Assembly: GCA_026225055.1 (NCBI GenBank)
Contig: JAMFSA010000031.1
Coordinates: 1-54,081 of the forward strand
DNA length: 54,081 bases
From: Mucilaginibacter xinganensis
Lineage (GTDB): Bacteria; Bacteroidota; Bacteroidia; Sphingobacteriales; Sphingobacteriaceae
Reading direction: 5' to 3'
In this document: in pieces, positions 1 through 8,403 of the stretch
Position numbering within the stretch: position 1 is the stretch's first letter
Layout: each line of letters opens with the position of its first letter
The notes under the pieces: generated by a model
What the model saw: only the letters and a program-made list of their open reading frames with translations
Told to the model about the DNA's origin: nothing
Databases searched by the model: none
Made by a program: the position numbers and the translations under genes

Positions 1-197
1 AGGGAAGCGTTTTTATATTCATTTGTTGTGCATGCGTATGGCTGCAAAGTAAAAAAGCGGCTGCAAGTAAGCAAAGTATCTTTTTCATTTTGATGTAAAC
101 AGGGAGGTAAAGGTAGGTTTTTAGGGATGAAAAGATAACTGCCGGGCCGGGTTTTTAATACGGCAAAGGATGCAGTTACAGCAAGCGTTTTTAGTAT

Positions 198-205
198 TAT
201 ATTTG
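198..205 (+). promoter_or_regulatory. Bacteroidota -7 box TATATTTG before the first gene
   Basis: TATATTTG matches the Bacteroidota consensus TAnnTTTG and ends only 4 bases before the ATG at 210, so the mRNA would have almost no leader. Bases 1-197 hold no gene that I can support. Confidence 0.55.
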
Positions 206-209
206 CCGC

Positions 210-701
210 ATGGAACTGGAAGAAAACAACACACCCGAAGTGCAGGATGATGACGCGGTTGAGATATATTCGGGAAGGGCAATTTTTTGGTTTTTCTTTT
301 TAGCCGGGCCATTATTTGGCGGCGCCTTGTTAATGATTAATTTAAATGCTGCGGGGTTTAAAAAAGCAATAAACTGGATTTTTGGTTATGTAATACTGTT
401 TAATTTTGCCAATATATACCTGTTTTCATTTCTTGTAAAATTTTATAAAATTGATCTCGCAGCTTACCAGGCAAAGTTGATGAGTTATAAGCAGGGCGAT
501 AATCTGTTTGATAGCAAAATTATGATATTGATGGGCGCGGATGTTGCTTTTAAATTGATAGGTGCATTAATTTTGAGTCAATATTTTTTTAAGCGGTATT
601 TCCCCGAGAAGGATTATTACCCTAAAAGTATTGCAACCCCTTTATTTATTGCCATTGCAGTTACTTTGTTACTGATGGTTTTAGGCATGGGTGGCCTATA
701 A
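210..701 (+). CDS. Four-helix membrane protein of unknown function
   Basis: A 163-residue protein with an acidic N-terminus (about residues 1-20) and roughly four hydrophobic segments, near residues 26-48, 55-75, 110-128 and 145-163. A short basic/aromatic stretch FFKRYFPEKDYY precedes the last helix. I do not recognise the family; no catalytic motif is visible. The ATG at 210 directly follows a -7 promoter box and is the only convincing start. It is followed 33 bases later by the LpxH-like gene on the same strand and could be co-transcribed. An inner-membrane location is inferred from hydrophobicity only. Confidence 0.7.
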   Translation: MELEENNTPEVQDDDAVEIYSGRAIFWFFFLAGPLFGGALLMINLNAAGFKKAINWIFGYVILFNFANIYLFSFLVKFYKIDLAAYQAKLMSYKQGDNLFDSKIMILMGADVAFKLIGALILSQYFFKRYFPEKDYYPKSIATPLFIAIAVTLLLMVLGMGGL

Positions 702-734
702 TGCTTCAAAATTTTATCATACAATATACTTAGG

Positions 735-1487
735 ATGAGTACCCGCACTAAATTATACTTTGCTTCAGATATGCACCTTGGCGCAGTTACTTATGCCAAC
801 ACGCGCGAGCGTGAGACAAGGCTTATGCGCTGGCTTGATATGATAAAAGCCGATGCCGCCGAAGTTTTTTTAATGGGTGATGTTTTTGACTTTTGGTTCG
901 AATATAAAACGGTGGTGCCGCGCGGTTACATCCGCTTTTTGGGCAAACTGGCCGAATTAAGCGATGCCGGCATAAAACTGTACCTGTTTAAAGGCAACCA
1001 CGATATGTGGATGTTTAGTTATTTTGAGCAGGAACTGGGCGCAACTATCATAAGTAATGAACTGATTATTGAGCGTAGCGGCAAAAAGTTTTACCTGCAC
1101 CACGGCGATGGCCTTGGCAAAGGCGATACCAGTTATAAAATATTGAAGAAGATTTTCCGCAGCCCTGTATGCCAGTGGTTGTTTGCCCGTTTACATCCTA
1201 ATTTAAGCGTTGGCATAGCTAATTATTGGTCGGCCCATAGCCGCATTGCGGGGAAAAAGAACTTTGAAGATCAAAACCAGCGCCCCGAACTACTGCTGGA
1301 TTATTGTAACACCCTATTACAAAACGATTTTTACGATTACTTTATTTTCGGCCACAAACACCGCCCGCTTGATGTAATGTTAAACGAAAAAAGCCGCTAC
1401 ATTAACTTGGGCGAGTGGATAAACTACAATAGCTACGCGGTATTTGATGGCAATGATATCAGCCTGGAATATTTTGAAGGTGAATAA
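735..1487 (+). CDS. lpxH: UDP-2,3-diacylglucosamine diphosphatase-like metallophosphoesterase
   Basis: A 250-residue calcineurin-like phosphoesterase. The metal-binding motifs appear in order: DMHLG at 12-16, GDVFDFW at 48-54, GNHD near 87, HHGDG near 122 and GHKHRP near 206. Family knowledge: LpxH-type enzymes hydrolyse UDP-2,3-diacylglucosamine to lipid X and UMP in lipid A synthesis, as a peripheral enzyme on the cytoplasmic face of the inner membrane. Length and motif spacing fit the Bacteroidota LpxH-like group. Substrate assignment is by family; a related phosphoesterase specificity is possible. The ATG at 735 comes 33 bases after the preceding stop. Confidence 0.85.
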   Translation: MSTRTKLYFASDMHLGAVTYANTRERETRLMRWLDMIKADAAEVFLMGDVFDFWFEYKTVVPRGYIRFLGKLAELSDAGIKLYLFKGNHDMWMFSYFEQELGATIISNELIIERSGKKFYLHHGDGLGKGDTSYKILKKIFRSPVCQWLFARLHPNLSVGIANYWSAHSRIAGKKNFEDQNQRPELLLDYCNTLLQNDFYDYFIFGHKHRPLDVMLNEKSRYINLGEWINYNSYAVFDGNDISLEYFEGE

Positions 1488-1499
1488 TTTGAAAATTAG

Positions 1500-1567
1500 G
1501 TAATTTGAAAATTTGAAGATGCCGTTTTAATTTTCAAATCTTCAAATTTCTCTCATTTTCAAATTAC
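1500..1567. repeat. AT-rich inverted repeat of the AATTTGAAAATTTGAAGAT type
   Basis: Bases 1500-1512 are exactly complementary to 1555-1567 (13 bp), and 1511-1520 to 1538-1547 (10 bp). The unit TTTGAAAAT also recurs as a direct repeat from 1488. It sits between lpxH and prfA and could fold at the 3' end of the lpxH message. There is no clear T-tract, so I do not call it a terminator. Confidence 0.7.
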
Positions 1568-1600
1568 ATTGCTGTGAATTAAAATACGGGTAAAAAATCG

Positions 1601-1608
1601 TATTTTTG
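1601..1608 (+). promoter_or_regulatory. -7 box TATTTTTG of prfA
   Basis: TATTTTTG fits TAnnTTTG and lies 27 bases before the prfA ATG at 1636. An upstream in-frame start at 1606 falls inside this box and is therefore unlikely to be used. Confidence 0.55.
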
Positions 1609-1635
1609 TGGGCTTTTTTAAAGGCGAATAAGTAT

Positions 1636-2709
1636 ATGTTAGAGAAATTAGAAGCGATATTCCAAAGGTGGAAAAATGTTGAAGCCGAATTGAGCAGCCC
1701 TGATGCCATGGCTGATATGAAGCGCTTTGCCCAATTAAATAAGGAATATAAAGACCTGGCCAAAATTGTTGACGAGTATAACATTTACCGCAACATTATG
1801 AGCAATATTGATAGCAATAAAGAAATTTTAGCTACCGAAAAGGATGAAGAGTTCAGAGAAATGGCTAAAGGCGAATTGGATGAACTATTGGTAAAACGCG
1901 ATGAGATGGAAGAGATCATCCGTTTGATGCTGATCCCTAAAGATCCGGAAGACTCTAAAAACGCCATTGTCGAAGTTCGTGGTGGTACAGGTGGTGATGA
2001 GGCCGCGCTTTTTGCAGGCGATCTTTACCGTATGTACATGCGTTTTTGTGAAAAGAACGGCTGGAAAACAGAATTGGTTGATTATACCGAAGGCACCTCA
2101 GGCGGTTATAAGGAAATTGTATTTAAAGTAATTGCCGAAGAAGCTTACGGTACATTAAAATATGAATCGGGCGTACACCGTGTACAACGTGTACCTGATA
2201 CCGAAACCCAGGGCCGTGTTCACACCTCGGCAGCAACCGTGGTTGTATTGCCCGAGGTTGATGAGTTTGATATCGACCTGCAGGTGAGCGATATCCGTAA
2301 GGATCTGTTCTGCGCATCTGGTCCGGGTGGGCAGTCTGTAAATACAACGTATTCGGCAGTAAGGTTAACACACTTACCTACCGGTATTGTTGCACAGTGT
2401 CAAGATCAAAAATCTCAGCTTAAAAACTACGATAAAGCCTTACAGGTATTACGTTCGCGTGTTTATGAAATGGAGCTGCAAAAGCACCTGGAAGAAACAT
2501 CCAAAAAACGTAAAACCATGGTATCAACCGGCGACCGTTCAGCTAAAGTACGTACCTACAACTATCCTCAAGGTCGTTTAACCGAGCACCGTATAGGTTT
2601 AACCATCTACAACCTGCCAGGTGTAATGAACGGCGATATCCTCGAAATTATGGAAGCCCTTCAATTCGCTGAAAACGCGGAAAAACTGAAGGAAGGTACC
2701 GTAGCATAA
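1636..2709 (+). CDS. prfA: Peptide chain release factor 1
   Basis: RF1 of 357 residues, the usual length. The catalytic GGQ tripeptide is at 231-233 within SGPGGQSVNTTYSAVRLTH; it enters the peptidyl transferase centre to hydrolyse peptidyl-tRNA at UAA and UAG codons. The N-terminal helical domain (about 1-90) and the PCRF domain (for example VEVRGGTGGDEAALFAGDL) are intact. I start at ATG 1636 (MLEKLEAIF) because the in-frame extension to 1606 overlaps the promoter box and is not typical of the family. It is apparently monocistronic, followed by a strong hairpin. Confidence 0.96.
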   Translation: MLEKLEAIFQRWKNVEAELSSPDAMADMKRFAQLNKEYKDLAKIVDEYNIYRNIMSNIDSNKEILATEKDEEFREMAKGELDELLVKRDEMEEIIRLMLIPKDPEDSKNAIVEVRGGTGGDEAALFAGDLYRMYMRFCEKNGWKTELVDYTEGTSGGYKEIVFKVIAEEAYGTLKYESGVHRVQRVPDTETQGRVHTSAATVVVLPEVDEFDIDLQVSDIRKDLFCASGPGGQSVNTTYSAVRLTHLPTGIVAQCQDQKSQLKNYDKALQVLRSRVYEMELQKHLEETSKKRKTMVSTGDRSAKVRTYNYPQGRLTEHRIGLTIYNLPGVMNGDILEIMEALQFAENAEKLKEGTVA

Positions 2710-2785
2710 TTAGTATGATGTGCTGATATGCAAATGTGCGTATCAGCACATCATACTAATTTGCACATTTGCATATCTGCACATC
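2708..2785. repeat. 21-bp perfect hairpin with a competing second pairing
   Basis: Bases 2708-2728 pair perfectly with 2741-2761 (21 bp, 12-base loop). The segment 2717-2739 can instead pair with 2763-2785 (22 of 23), so the two folds exclude each other. Copies of the motif TTTGCACATT recur to about 2860. It lies just after prfA. The remainder of the gap to 3001 is AT-rich with no gene. Confidence 0.75.
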
Positions 2786-3001
2786 AGAGCCATTTGCGCA
2801 CTATCTCCCAATTGTAAAAATAATATACACCTCCGCATATTTGCACATTCGCAAATGGGTTTTCATCTCATTTTCATAATACCCGGCTACTTTAGATATT
2901 AAATATTAGCCATGCTATATGTTTTGCTGTATTATGTAGCAAAATACTTCACAAGCTCGTATTTATAATGGTTTACATACGTAAAATTTAATTTATTCAA
3001 T

Positions 3002-3931
3002 ATGCTGGCGGTAAAAACCTTAAGGAGTAATTTAAACATATTCAGGCGTTCAATATGGCTGATGGGCAATCAATTTGAGATCAGCCTGGTAGCCAATGAC
3101 CCTATTTGGGCTGAGGGGAAAATTACCGATGCCATAAATGAAATAAACCGTGTTGATAAATTGCTTAGCGCGTTAGGAGAAAGCAGCAAGGTGAACGAGA
3201 TAAACCGTAATGCAGGTGTAAAGCCAGTAAAAGTTGATCGTGAAATTTTCGGGTTGATAGAACGCTCATTACAAATATCTGCGCTTACTTATGGCGCTTT
3301 TGATATCACTTATGTTTCTGCCGATAAAACTGTAGCCACTGATGCCAAGCCTTCGGCTTTTGTAAATACTTACAGCAATTATAAAAATGTAGTGCTTGAC
3401 CATCAGGCTGTTACTGTATTTTTAAAAGAGAAAAGCATGCGTATAAGCTTTGCATCAATAGGCAAAGGTTACGCTGCCGACAGGGCAAAATATATATTAC
3501 AAATGCAGGGTGTAAGCAGCGGTGTAATTAACGCCGGTGGCGACCTGCTTACCTGGGGCACACAACCAAATAATGCCGATTGGACCATAGGCGCAGCTGA
3601 CCCGGAGTTGCAAACACAGCCATTTGCCAACATGAATATCGGCAATATGTGTATAGCAACATCTGTTAATGCAGAGCGTTATGCTGCCATCAGCAATAAG
3701 CCACAAGCTAATATGGTTAATGCCAAAAAAGGTTTCCCGGTTAGCGAAATCATGCGTGTGAGTGTTATCAGCCCAACTGCTGAGCTATCTGATGCTATGG
3801 CTACGCCGATAATGAACATGGGTGTTAATGCCGGGCTTTATTTAATAAACCAATTAAATCAAATATCCTGTTTAATTATTGATGATCATAACCGTATCTA
3901 TACCTCAAAAGGCGTAGAGAAGGCCGACTGA
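3002..3931 (+). CDS. apbE: ApbE-family FAD:protein FMN transferase-like protein with an altered metal/flavin motif
   Basis: A 309-residue ApbE-domain protein. Family landmarks: LMGNQFEI near 20-27, a RVDKLLS helix, SIGKGYAADRAKYIL near 150-164, NAGGDLLTWG near 177-186, ATSVNAERY near 219-227 and SDAMATPIMNMG near 260-271. ApbE proteins normally move FMN from FAD to a threonine of partner flavoproteins such as NqrC/RnfG. Here the usual H-I-I/L-D-P segment reads N237-M-V-N240-A, so the conserved His and Asp are both Asn. No signal peptide or lipobox is evident, unlike many ApbE proteins. Activity is therefore uncertain. No flavoprotein partner is in the window. Confidence 0.8.
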   Translation: MLAVKTLRSNLNIFRRSIWLMGNQFEISLVANDPIWAEGKITDAINEINRVDKLLSALGESSKVNEINRNAGVKPVKVDREIFGLIERSLQISALTYGAFDITYVSADKTVATDAKPSAFVNTYSNYKNVVLDHQAVTVFLKEKSMRISFASIGKGYAADRAKYILQMQGVSSGVINAGGDLLTWGTQPNNADWTIGAADPELQTQPFANMNIGNMCIATSVNAERYAAISNKPQANMVNAKKGFPVSEIMRVSVISPTAELSDAMATPIMNMGVNAGLYLINQLNQISCLIIDDHNRIYTSKGVEKAD

Positions 3932-4129
3932 TATTAATTTTTTCTATTACAATCTTCCTTTTAATATAATAAGTTAAATTTAGCGATATAAACCTGCGGA
4001 TAGTACCAAAAAACTGGCTGCAGCAATCATCTATGCTCATAATATCCCCTTTATACAGTCTCTGATTGCCTGTATAAGTTCTGAGTAAGAATAGATATTT
4101 TAACAAATTTTAAGTTTTTCTCTTTCTAA

Positions 4130-4480
4130 ATGGTAAAGTGGTTTGCGTATATTGTCCTGTTATTGATGCTGGCGCCGCATTTATCATTTGCCAAAATGGA
4201 GCGCAGGCATCCTATTTTTAAAAAATACGATCTTACTGTGCCTGTGTCCGATAACCCCATTTCAACCGATACTTCTGCAACAAAAAACACCAGGCACCAG
4301 CAGGAGCTTGATGATAAGAAGAAAATTAAGGAGATAGCCAAAGCAAAACGGCAGCCAAAACCCGAAAAATTGGGTGCTGCCGATGATGCCAAAACGCCGC
4401 CGAAACCCAAACCGAAGCGCCAGCGCCGACCTGAAGGTTTGGAACGCCCGCCGGAAATACCCAGGAGAAATGGTAACTAA
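4130..4480 (+). CDS. Small exported basic, proline-rich protein
   Basis: 116 residues: a clear signal peptide (about 1-21, ending LSFA-KM), then a hydrophilic chain rich in Lys, Arg and Pro, with runs such as KTPPKPKPKRQRRPEG near the C-terminus. No domain is recognised. The low-complexity, highly charged mature part suggests a periplasmic or envelope-associated protein. It lies 27 bases before the outer membrane barrel gene and may belong to the same transcript. Function unknown. Confidence 0.65.
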   Translation: MVKWFAYIVLLLMLAPHLSFAKMERRHPIFKKYDLTVPVSDNPISTDTSATKNTRHQQELDDKKKIKEIAKAKRQPKPEKLGAADDAKTPPKPKPKRQRRPEGLERPPEIPRRNGN

Positions 4481-4507
4481 TATTTTGAACAGACAATTTA
4501 TAGATTG

Positions 4508-5389
4508 ATGAAATATTTTTGCGTAGTACTTTTTTTATTCACCTGCAATGCCGTAAATGCAGCAGCAGAGCTACGCCCGTATACTGATACTACAGTTAAA
4601 TCAACTGCTGATACGGATACAGTTATTCGTAAAATGTCAATATCCGCGGGAGTGGTATACGGCAGCGATGTGCAATTTTTTGGCCGTACGGGGCCAATAA
4701 CCTACCCGTTTGTATCAACAGATGTGATCTATAATACCAAAAATGGCTTCTTCGCATACGGTTCAGCGTTAAAGGTTTTGGGGTATAACCCTTTATTTGA
4801 TGAGATCGACCTGGGTGCAGGGTACTTATACAAAATTTCAAAACAATTTTCAGGGGCGGCCAGTTATACGCGTTTCCTTTTTAACCGCGATGCCGCGCAG
4901 GTGATTAAATCAGCATCGGCAAATGATATCGATGTTAAAAATACATATGACTGGAAATTTGCAAAATCAAGCGTTATAGTTGACTACCTTTTTGGCAATG
5001 AGAACGATATTTTTGTCACCATAAATACTACCAAACACTTTGAAAGCAGCTTTACTATTTTTGATGATAATGATTACCTTTCATTTGACCCAACAATAAC
5101 CGCCATATTGGGTACGCAAAACTTTGTGCAGCGTTACGCAATGGATCATGACTACCAAACACACCAGGATAACATATATTACAGCGACCCGGATGCGCCG
5201 CGACAGGCACGTGATAATAGCCAGTTTAACGCGCTCAACTATAATATAAAAATACCTATAGCGTATAACAGGCCGCATTATACATTTGAGTTTTCGTACA
5301 AGTACTCTATACCGGTTAACGTTGAAGGCGCGTTACTTAACCGTAAGGAATCGTTTTACAACTTAACATTTTACTACGTATTTTATTAA
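4508..5389 (+). CDS. Outer membrane beta-barrel protein
   Basis: 293 residues with a signal peptide (about 1-20, ...NAVNAAA), alternating aromatic/hydrophobic strands through the mature part and a C-terminal YNLTFYYVFY typical of barrel proteins recognised by BamA. I use ATG 4508 rather than the adjacent TTG at 4505. The gene ends 2 bases before the response regulator start, so barrel, regulator and kinase are almost certainly one operon. This suggests that the two-component system controls, or senses through, this barrel. The family is not recognised more precisely. Confidence 0.75.
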   Translation: MKYFCVVLFLFTCNAVNAAAELRPYTDTTVKSTADTDTVIRKMSISAGVVYGSDVQFFGRTGPITYPFVSTDVIYNTKNGFFAYGSALKVLGYNPLFDEIDLGAGYLYKISKQFSGAASYTRFLFNRDAAQVIKSASANDIDVKNTYDWKFAKSSVIVDYLFGNENDIFVTINTTKHFESSFTIFDDNDYLSFDPTITAILGTQNFVQRYAMDHDYQTHQDNIYYSDPDAPRQARDNSQFNALNYNIKIPIAYNRPHYTFEFSYKYSIPVNVEGALLNRKESFYNLTFYYVFY

Positions 5390-5391
5390 GT

Positions 5392-6075
5392 ATGAATGTT
5401 TTAATTATAGAGGATGAGAGGGCGCTGGCCCGTGAGTTAGAGATATTTCTGACGAACTACAACTACATCTGCGAAGTTTGTTATGATGGTACATCAGCAT
5501 CCGAACGGGTGGCTGTCAATCTGTATGATTTTATTTTGATAGATCTTGGCCTGCCCGATTACGAAGGCCTTGACCTGCTGAAAGAAGCCAAACGCAGTAA
5601 CCCCGATGCCGCTTACATTATCCTAACTGCCCGGGCAGAAATATATGACCGCATTAAAGGCCTGGATATGGGTGCCGATGATTACCTGGCTAAACCATTT
5701 TCTCTGTTAGAACTGCAAAGCCGCATGCAGGCTATCACACGCCGCAAATTCGGACTAAAAAATAATGTGGTTGAACTGGGCGATTTTTTGGTAAACCTTA
5801 CCGAGCGTACCATCACCCATAAAAACGATATCATATCGGCCATCACCAAAAAGGAGTTCGACCTGGTGGCTTACCTCATCCTGAATAAGAACCGAACGGT
5901 TACCCGTAACCAGCTAAGTGAACATATATGGGGAAGTATTATTAATGATGATTACGACTCCAATTATATTGATGCACACATCAAAAATATCCGCAAAAAA
6001 TTAAATGCCTATGCTTCTGCAGATTGGCTGGAAACTGTACGCGGACTGGGATACAAGATAAGGATAACTCATTAG
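5392..6075 (+). CDS. OmpR-family response regulator
   Basis: 227 residues: a receiver domain (1-115) with acidic pair E7/D8, phospho-acceptor D51 in LIDLGLP, conserved T79 and K101, followed by a winged-helix DNA-binding domain (about 130-225) with KKEFDLVAYLI and the C-terminal VRGLGYKI signature. It is a transcription factor activated by the kinase encoded 4 bases downstream. The start lies 2 bases after the barrel gene stop, indicating translational coupling. Its targets are not visible; the barrel gene in the same operon is a plausible one. Confidence 0.93.
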   Translation: MNVLIIEDERALARELEIFLTNYNYICEVCYDGTSASERVAVNLYDFILIDLGLPDYEGLDLLKEAKRSNPDAAYIILTARAEIYDRIKGLDMGADDYLAKPFSLLELQSRMQAITRRKFGLKNNVVELGDFLVNLTERTITHKNDIISAITKKEFDLVAYLILNKNRTVTRNQLSEHIWGSIINDDYDSNYIDAHIKNIRKKLNAYASADWLETVRGLGYKIRITH

Positions 6076-6079
6076 CACA

Positions 6080-7405
6080 TTGAAACTCAGGACAAAACTT
6101 ACATGGTTTAATACCATATCAAAACTGGTTATTGTAACGCTGTTTGTTTTGCTACTGCCCGAGCTGATCAAAAATATCAACCAAAATTATACCGATAACC
6201 GCCTGCGCAAGCAAAAGGATAAGGTATTGCAAACGGTAAAAGCGTTGGGTATAAAAAATTATATTCAGGATGGTCAGGGTTACGCGGCCTATACACCCAT
6301 AAAGGATGCTTATGTTAGCTTGGATGAGGATAGTTTAATCGAAAATCTGGATACTATCCAAAACGAACAGCGTAAAGTAGAAACAGATACCATCGAATAC
6401 CGCATATTAAGCCACAATTTTTACGTAGATAAAAAGAAATACCTGCTGGAGGTAGGTATCAGCCTTGATTCGGTAAATGAAACTACTGGCCCGCTACAGA
6501 ACATAGCTTTTGAAATTTTAGTAGGCATGATCATCCTCACCATTATTGCCGATCAGTTGTACTCTAACTATGTGCTCGCGCCTTTACGCCTCATTATTAA
6601 AACAAAGCTGGTAGGTACTAAATTCCCCAATTTTGGTAGCTATAAAGAGGTGAAAACCAGTACCGATGATTTTCAGCAACTGGATCTCAGCATCCACCAG
6701 ATGATCCAGACCATCGAAAGCACATTCCTGAAAGAGCGCGAGTTTATTTCCAACGCTTCACATGAGTTGATGACGCCGATATCTATTCTCCAATCAAAGA
6801 TCGAGAACATGTTTGAAGAGGAAAGTATTGCTGACGAGCTTAAGGTTCGAATGCTGGAAATGCAAAAGATATTGAACCGCCTCAAAAGCATCACCAAAAC
6901 CCTGCTGCTGATATCGCAGATTGAGAACGACCAGTTCTTGAAAGAAGACAAGATCACCATCAGCGAGTTATTGCAGGAAGTTTATGATGAGATCTCCATC
7001 CGTTTGCAGGATAAGAATATTAGTTACGAATGTATTGTAACGGATGATTGGTGCCTCATCAACGTCAACAAATTCCTGTTGTTCAACCTGGTTTTTAACC
7101 TGGTGAACAATGCCATAAAATATAACCGCGAAGATGGCAGTATAAAAATACAAGCCTTAAAAGAAAATAATGACTATGTGGTAAAAATTACAGATACCGG
7201 AGTAGGTATTGCCCCCGAAGATCTGCCTTTTATTTTTAATCGCTTTAAGAAGCTACGACAATCGCTGCAACAGGATAGCTTTGGCCTTGGCCTCCCCATA
7301 GTAAAATCCATAGCCGAATTTCATCACATTAAAATTGAGGTAGAATCAGAAAAGAATGTGGGAAGTACCTTTAAGTTGATATTTTCAACGGGGTTAATAG
7401 GGTAG
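6080..7405 (+). CDS. Membrane sensor histidine kinase
   Basis: 441 residues starting at TTG 6080 (MKLRTKLTWFN); no nearby ATG fits. Two membrane helices (about 13-30 and 143-162) enclose a periplasmic sensor of about 110 residues. The H-box is EFISNASHELMTPIS with His228 as phospho-acceptor; N-box NLVNNAIKYN, G1 DTGVGIAPED, F-box FNRFKK and G2 GLGLPIVKSI are all present. It forms a two-component pair with the preceding OmpR-type regulator. The TTG start should lower kinase translation relative to the regulator. Confidence 0.92.
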   Translation: MKLRTKLTWFNTISKLVIVTLFVLLLPELIKNINQNYTDNRLRKQKDKVLQTVKALGIKNYIQDGQGYAAYTPIKDAYVSLDEDSLIENLDTIQNEQRKVETDTIEYRILSHNFYVDKKKYLLEVGISLDSVNETTGPLQNIAFEILVGMIILTIIADQLYSNYVLAPLRLIIKTKLVGTKFPNFGSYKEVKTSTDDFQQLDLSIHQMIQTIESTFLKEREFISNASHELMTPISILQSKIENMFEEESIADELKVRMLEMQKILNRLKSITKTLLLISQIENDQFLKEDKITISELLQEVYDEISIRLQDKNISYECIVTDDWCLINVNKFLLFNLVFNLVNNAIKYNREDGSIKIQALKENNDYVVKITDTGVGIAPEDLPFIFNRFKKLRQSLQQDSFGLGLPIVKSIAEFHHIKIEVESEKNVGSTFKLIFSTGLIG

Positions 7406-7423
7406 TTTTTCAATAAAAAAATA

Positions 7424-7508
7424 TGTCATTGCGAGGAGGAACGACGAAGCAACCTCGTCGCATTTATATGCAAGCGACGAGGTTGCCACGCTATCGCTCG
7501 CAATGACA
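7424..7508 (+). repeat. Palindromic repeat type A, copy 1
   Basis: Outer arms TGTCATTGCGAG (7424-7435) and CTCGCAATGACA (7497-7508) plus inner arms GCAACCTCGTCGC (7449-7461) and GCGACGAGGTTGC (7474-7486) form a long hairpin. It lies between the convergent kinase and ku genes. Left half GGAGGAACGACGAA and right half CACGCTATCG break the symmetry and give it an orientation. Confidence 0.9.
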
Positions 7509-7515
7509 CGGATTT

Positions 7516-8283
7516 TCAAGCCCCCTTCTTATTACTCAAACTCTGCATCAATTGCTCATACAAGTCATCACCCGAAGCTTTTTGTGGTTTTAGTTTCTTA
7601 ACTACAGCCTGCTTGCCTTTGGCCTTATCATGGATGATCTTTAGCAATTCCCCATTGTACTCGTCCTTAAATTTGGTTATATCAAACTTTTCGGCGTATT
7701 GGTTAATGAGCGCGAGGCCCATATCCAGCTCTTTCTTACTTACGTTGGCATCATCTATTTTAAGCTCATCTGTATCGCGAATTTCCTGCGCAAAGCGGAT
7801 ATTAGTTACAACCAATACATTTTTAACCGGGTGTACAATGCATAAACTTTCGGTACTGCGGAGTACAAAACGGGCCAGTCCGGCTTTTTTTGATTTGATG
7901 AGCGCTTGTATCAGCAGGCCGTAAGCCTTATTGTTTTTGGTATCAGGCTCAGCATAGTATGATGTTTCGTAGTACATAGGGTTAACATCGGCAATATCAA
8001 CAAAGCTTTCGATCTCAATTATTTTATTTTTTTCGGGTGCGGCACTTTCAAAATCATGCTCATCCATTATCACATAATTATCGTCCAGTTTATACCCTTT
8101 TACAATCTTATCGTAAGGTACTTCCTTATGCGTATGCTCATTAACCCGCTGGTAACGGATGCGTGAATGGTCGCGGCTATCCAGCATATCAAAATCAAGC
8201 GAGCTGGTTTGCACCGCCGAATATAATTTAATAGGGATACTAACCAATCCAAATCCAATAGAGCCTTTCCATATAGATCTCAT
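7516..8283 (-). CDS. ku: Ku DNA-end-binding protein (non-homologous end joining)
   Basis: 255-residue bacterial Ku beginning MRSIWKGSIGFGLVSIPIKLY, the hallmark N-terminus. The core beta-barrel domain spans about 1-200 and the tail is Lys-rich (KGKQAVVKKLKPQKAS), as in bacterial Ku. It binds double-strand ends as a homodimer and recruits LigD. No ligD lies in this window, so the partner must be elsewhere in the genome. It stands alone, convergent with the histidine kinase. The TATA-rich 120-base gap upstream presumably carries its promoter. Confidence 0.95.
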   Translation of the reverse strand: MRSIWKGSIGFGLVSIPIKLYSAVQTSSLDFDMLDSRDHSRIRYQRVNEHTHKEVPYDKIVKGYKLDDNYVIMDEHDFESAAPEKNKIIEIESFVDIADVNPMYYETSYYAEPDTKNNKAYGLLIQALIKSKKAGLARFVLRSTESLCIVHPVKNVLVVTNIRFAQEIRDTDELKIDDANVSKKELDMGLALINQYAEKFDITKFKDEYNGELLKIIHDKAKGKQAVVKKLKPQKASGDDLYEQLMQSLSNKKGA

Positions 8284-8403
8284 AACAAGCTTGTTTAATG
8301 CTTTACTATAACTGTATAATGTGGCAAACGGTTTTAGTGGAGATGGTTTAAATGATGAACAAGCCTTAGTTTTAAAAACTTCAATTTCTATTATTAGGTT
8401 CTA

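Noticed and set aside
2720..2902. Plus-strand 60-codon frame after prfA
   Set aside because: Produced by the TTTGCACAT-type hairpin repeats.
6080..6082. Missing start codon or truncation of the histidine kinase
   Set aside because: A TTG start at 6080 gives a full-length kinase with its first membrane helix in place; no sign of truncation.
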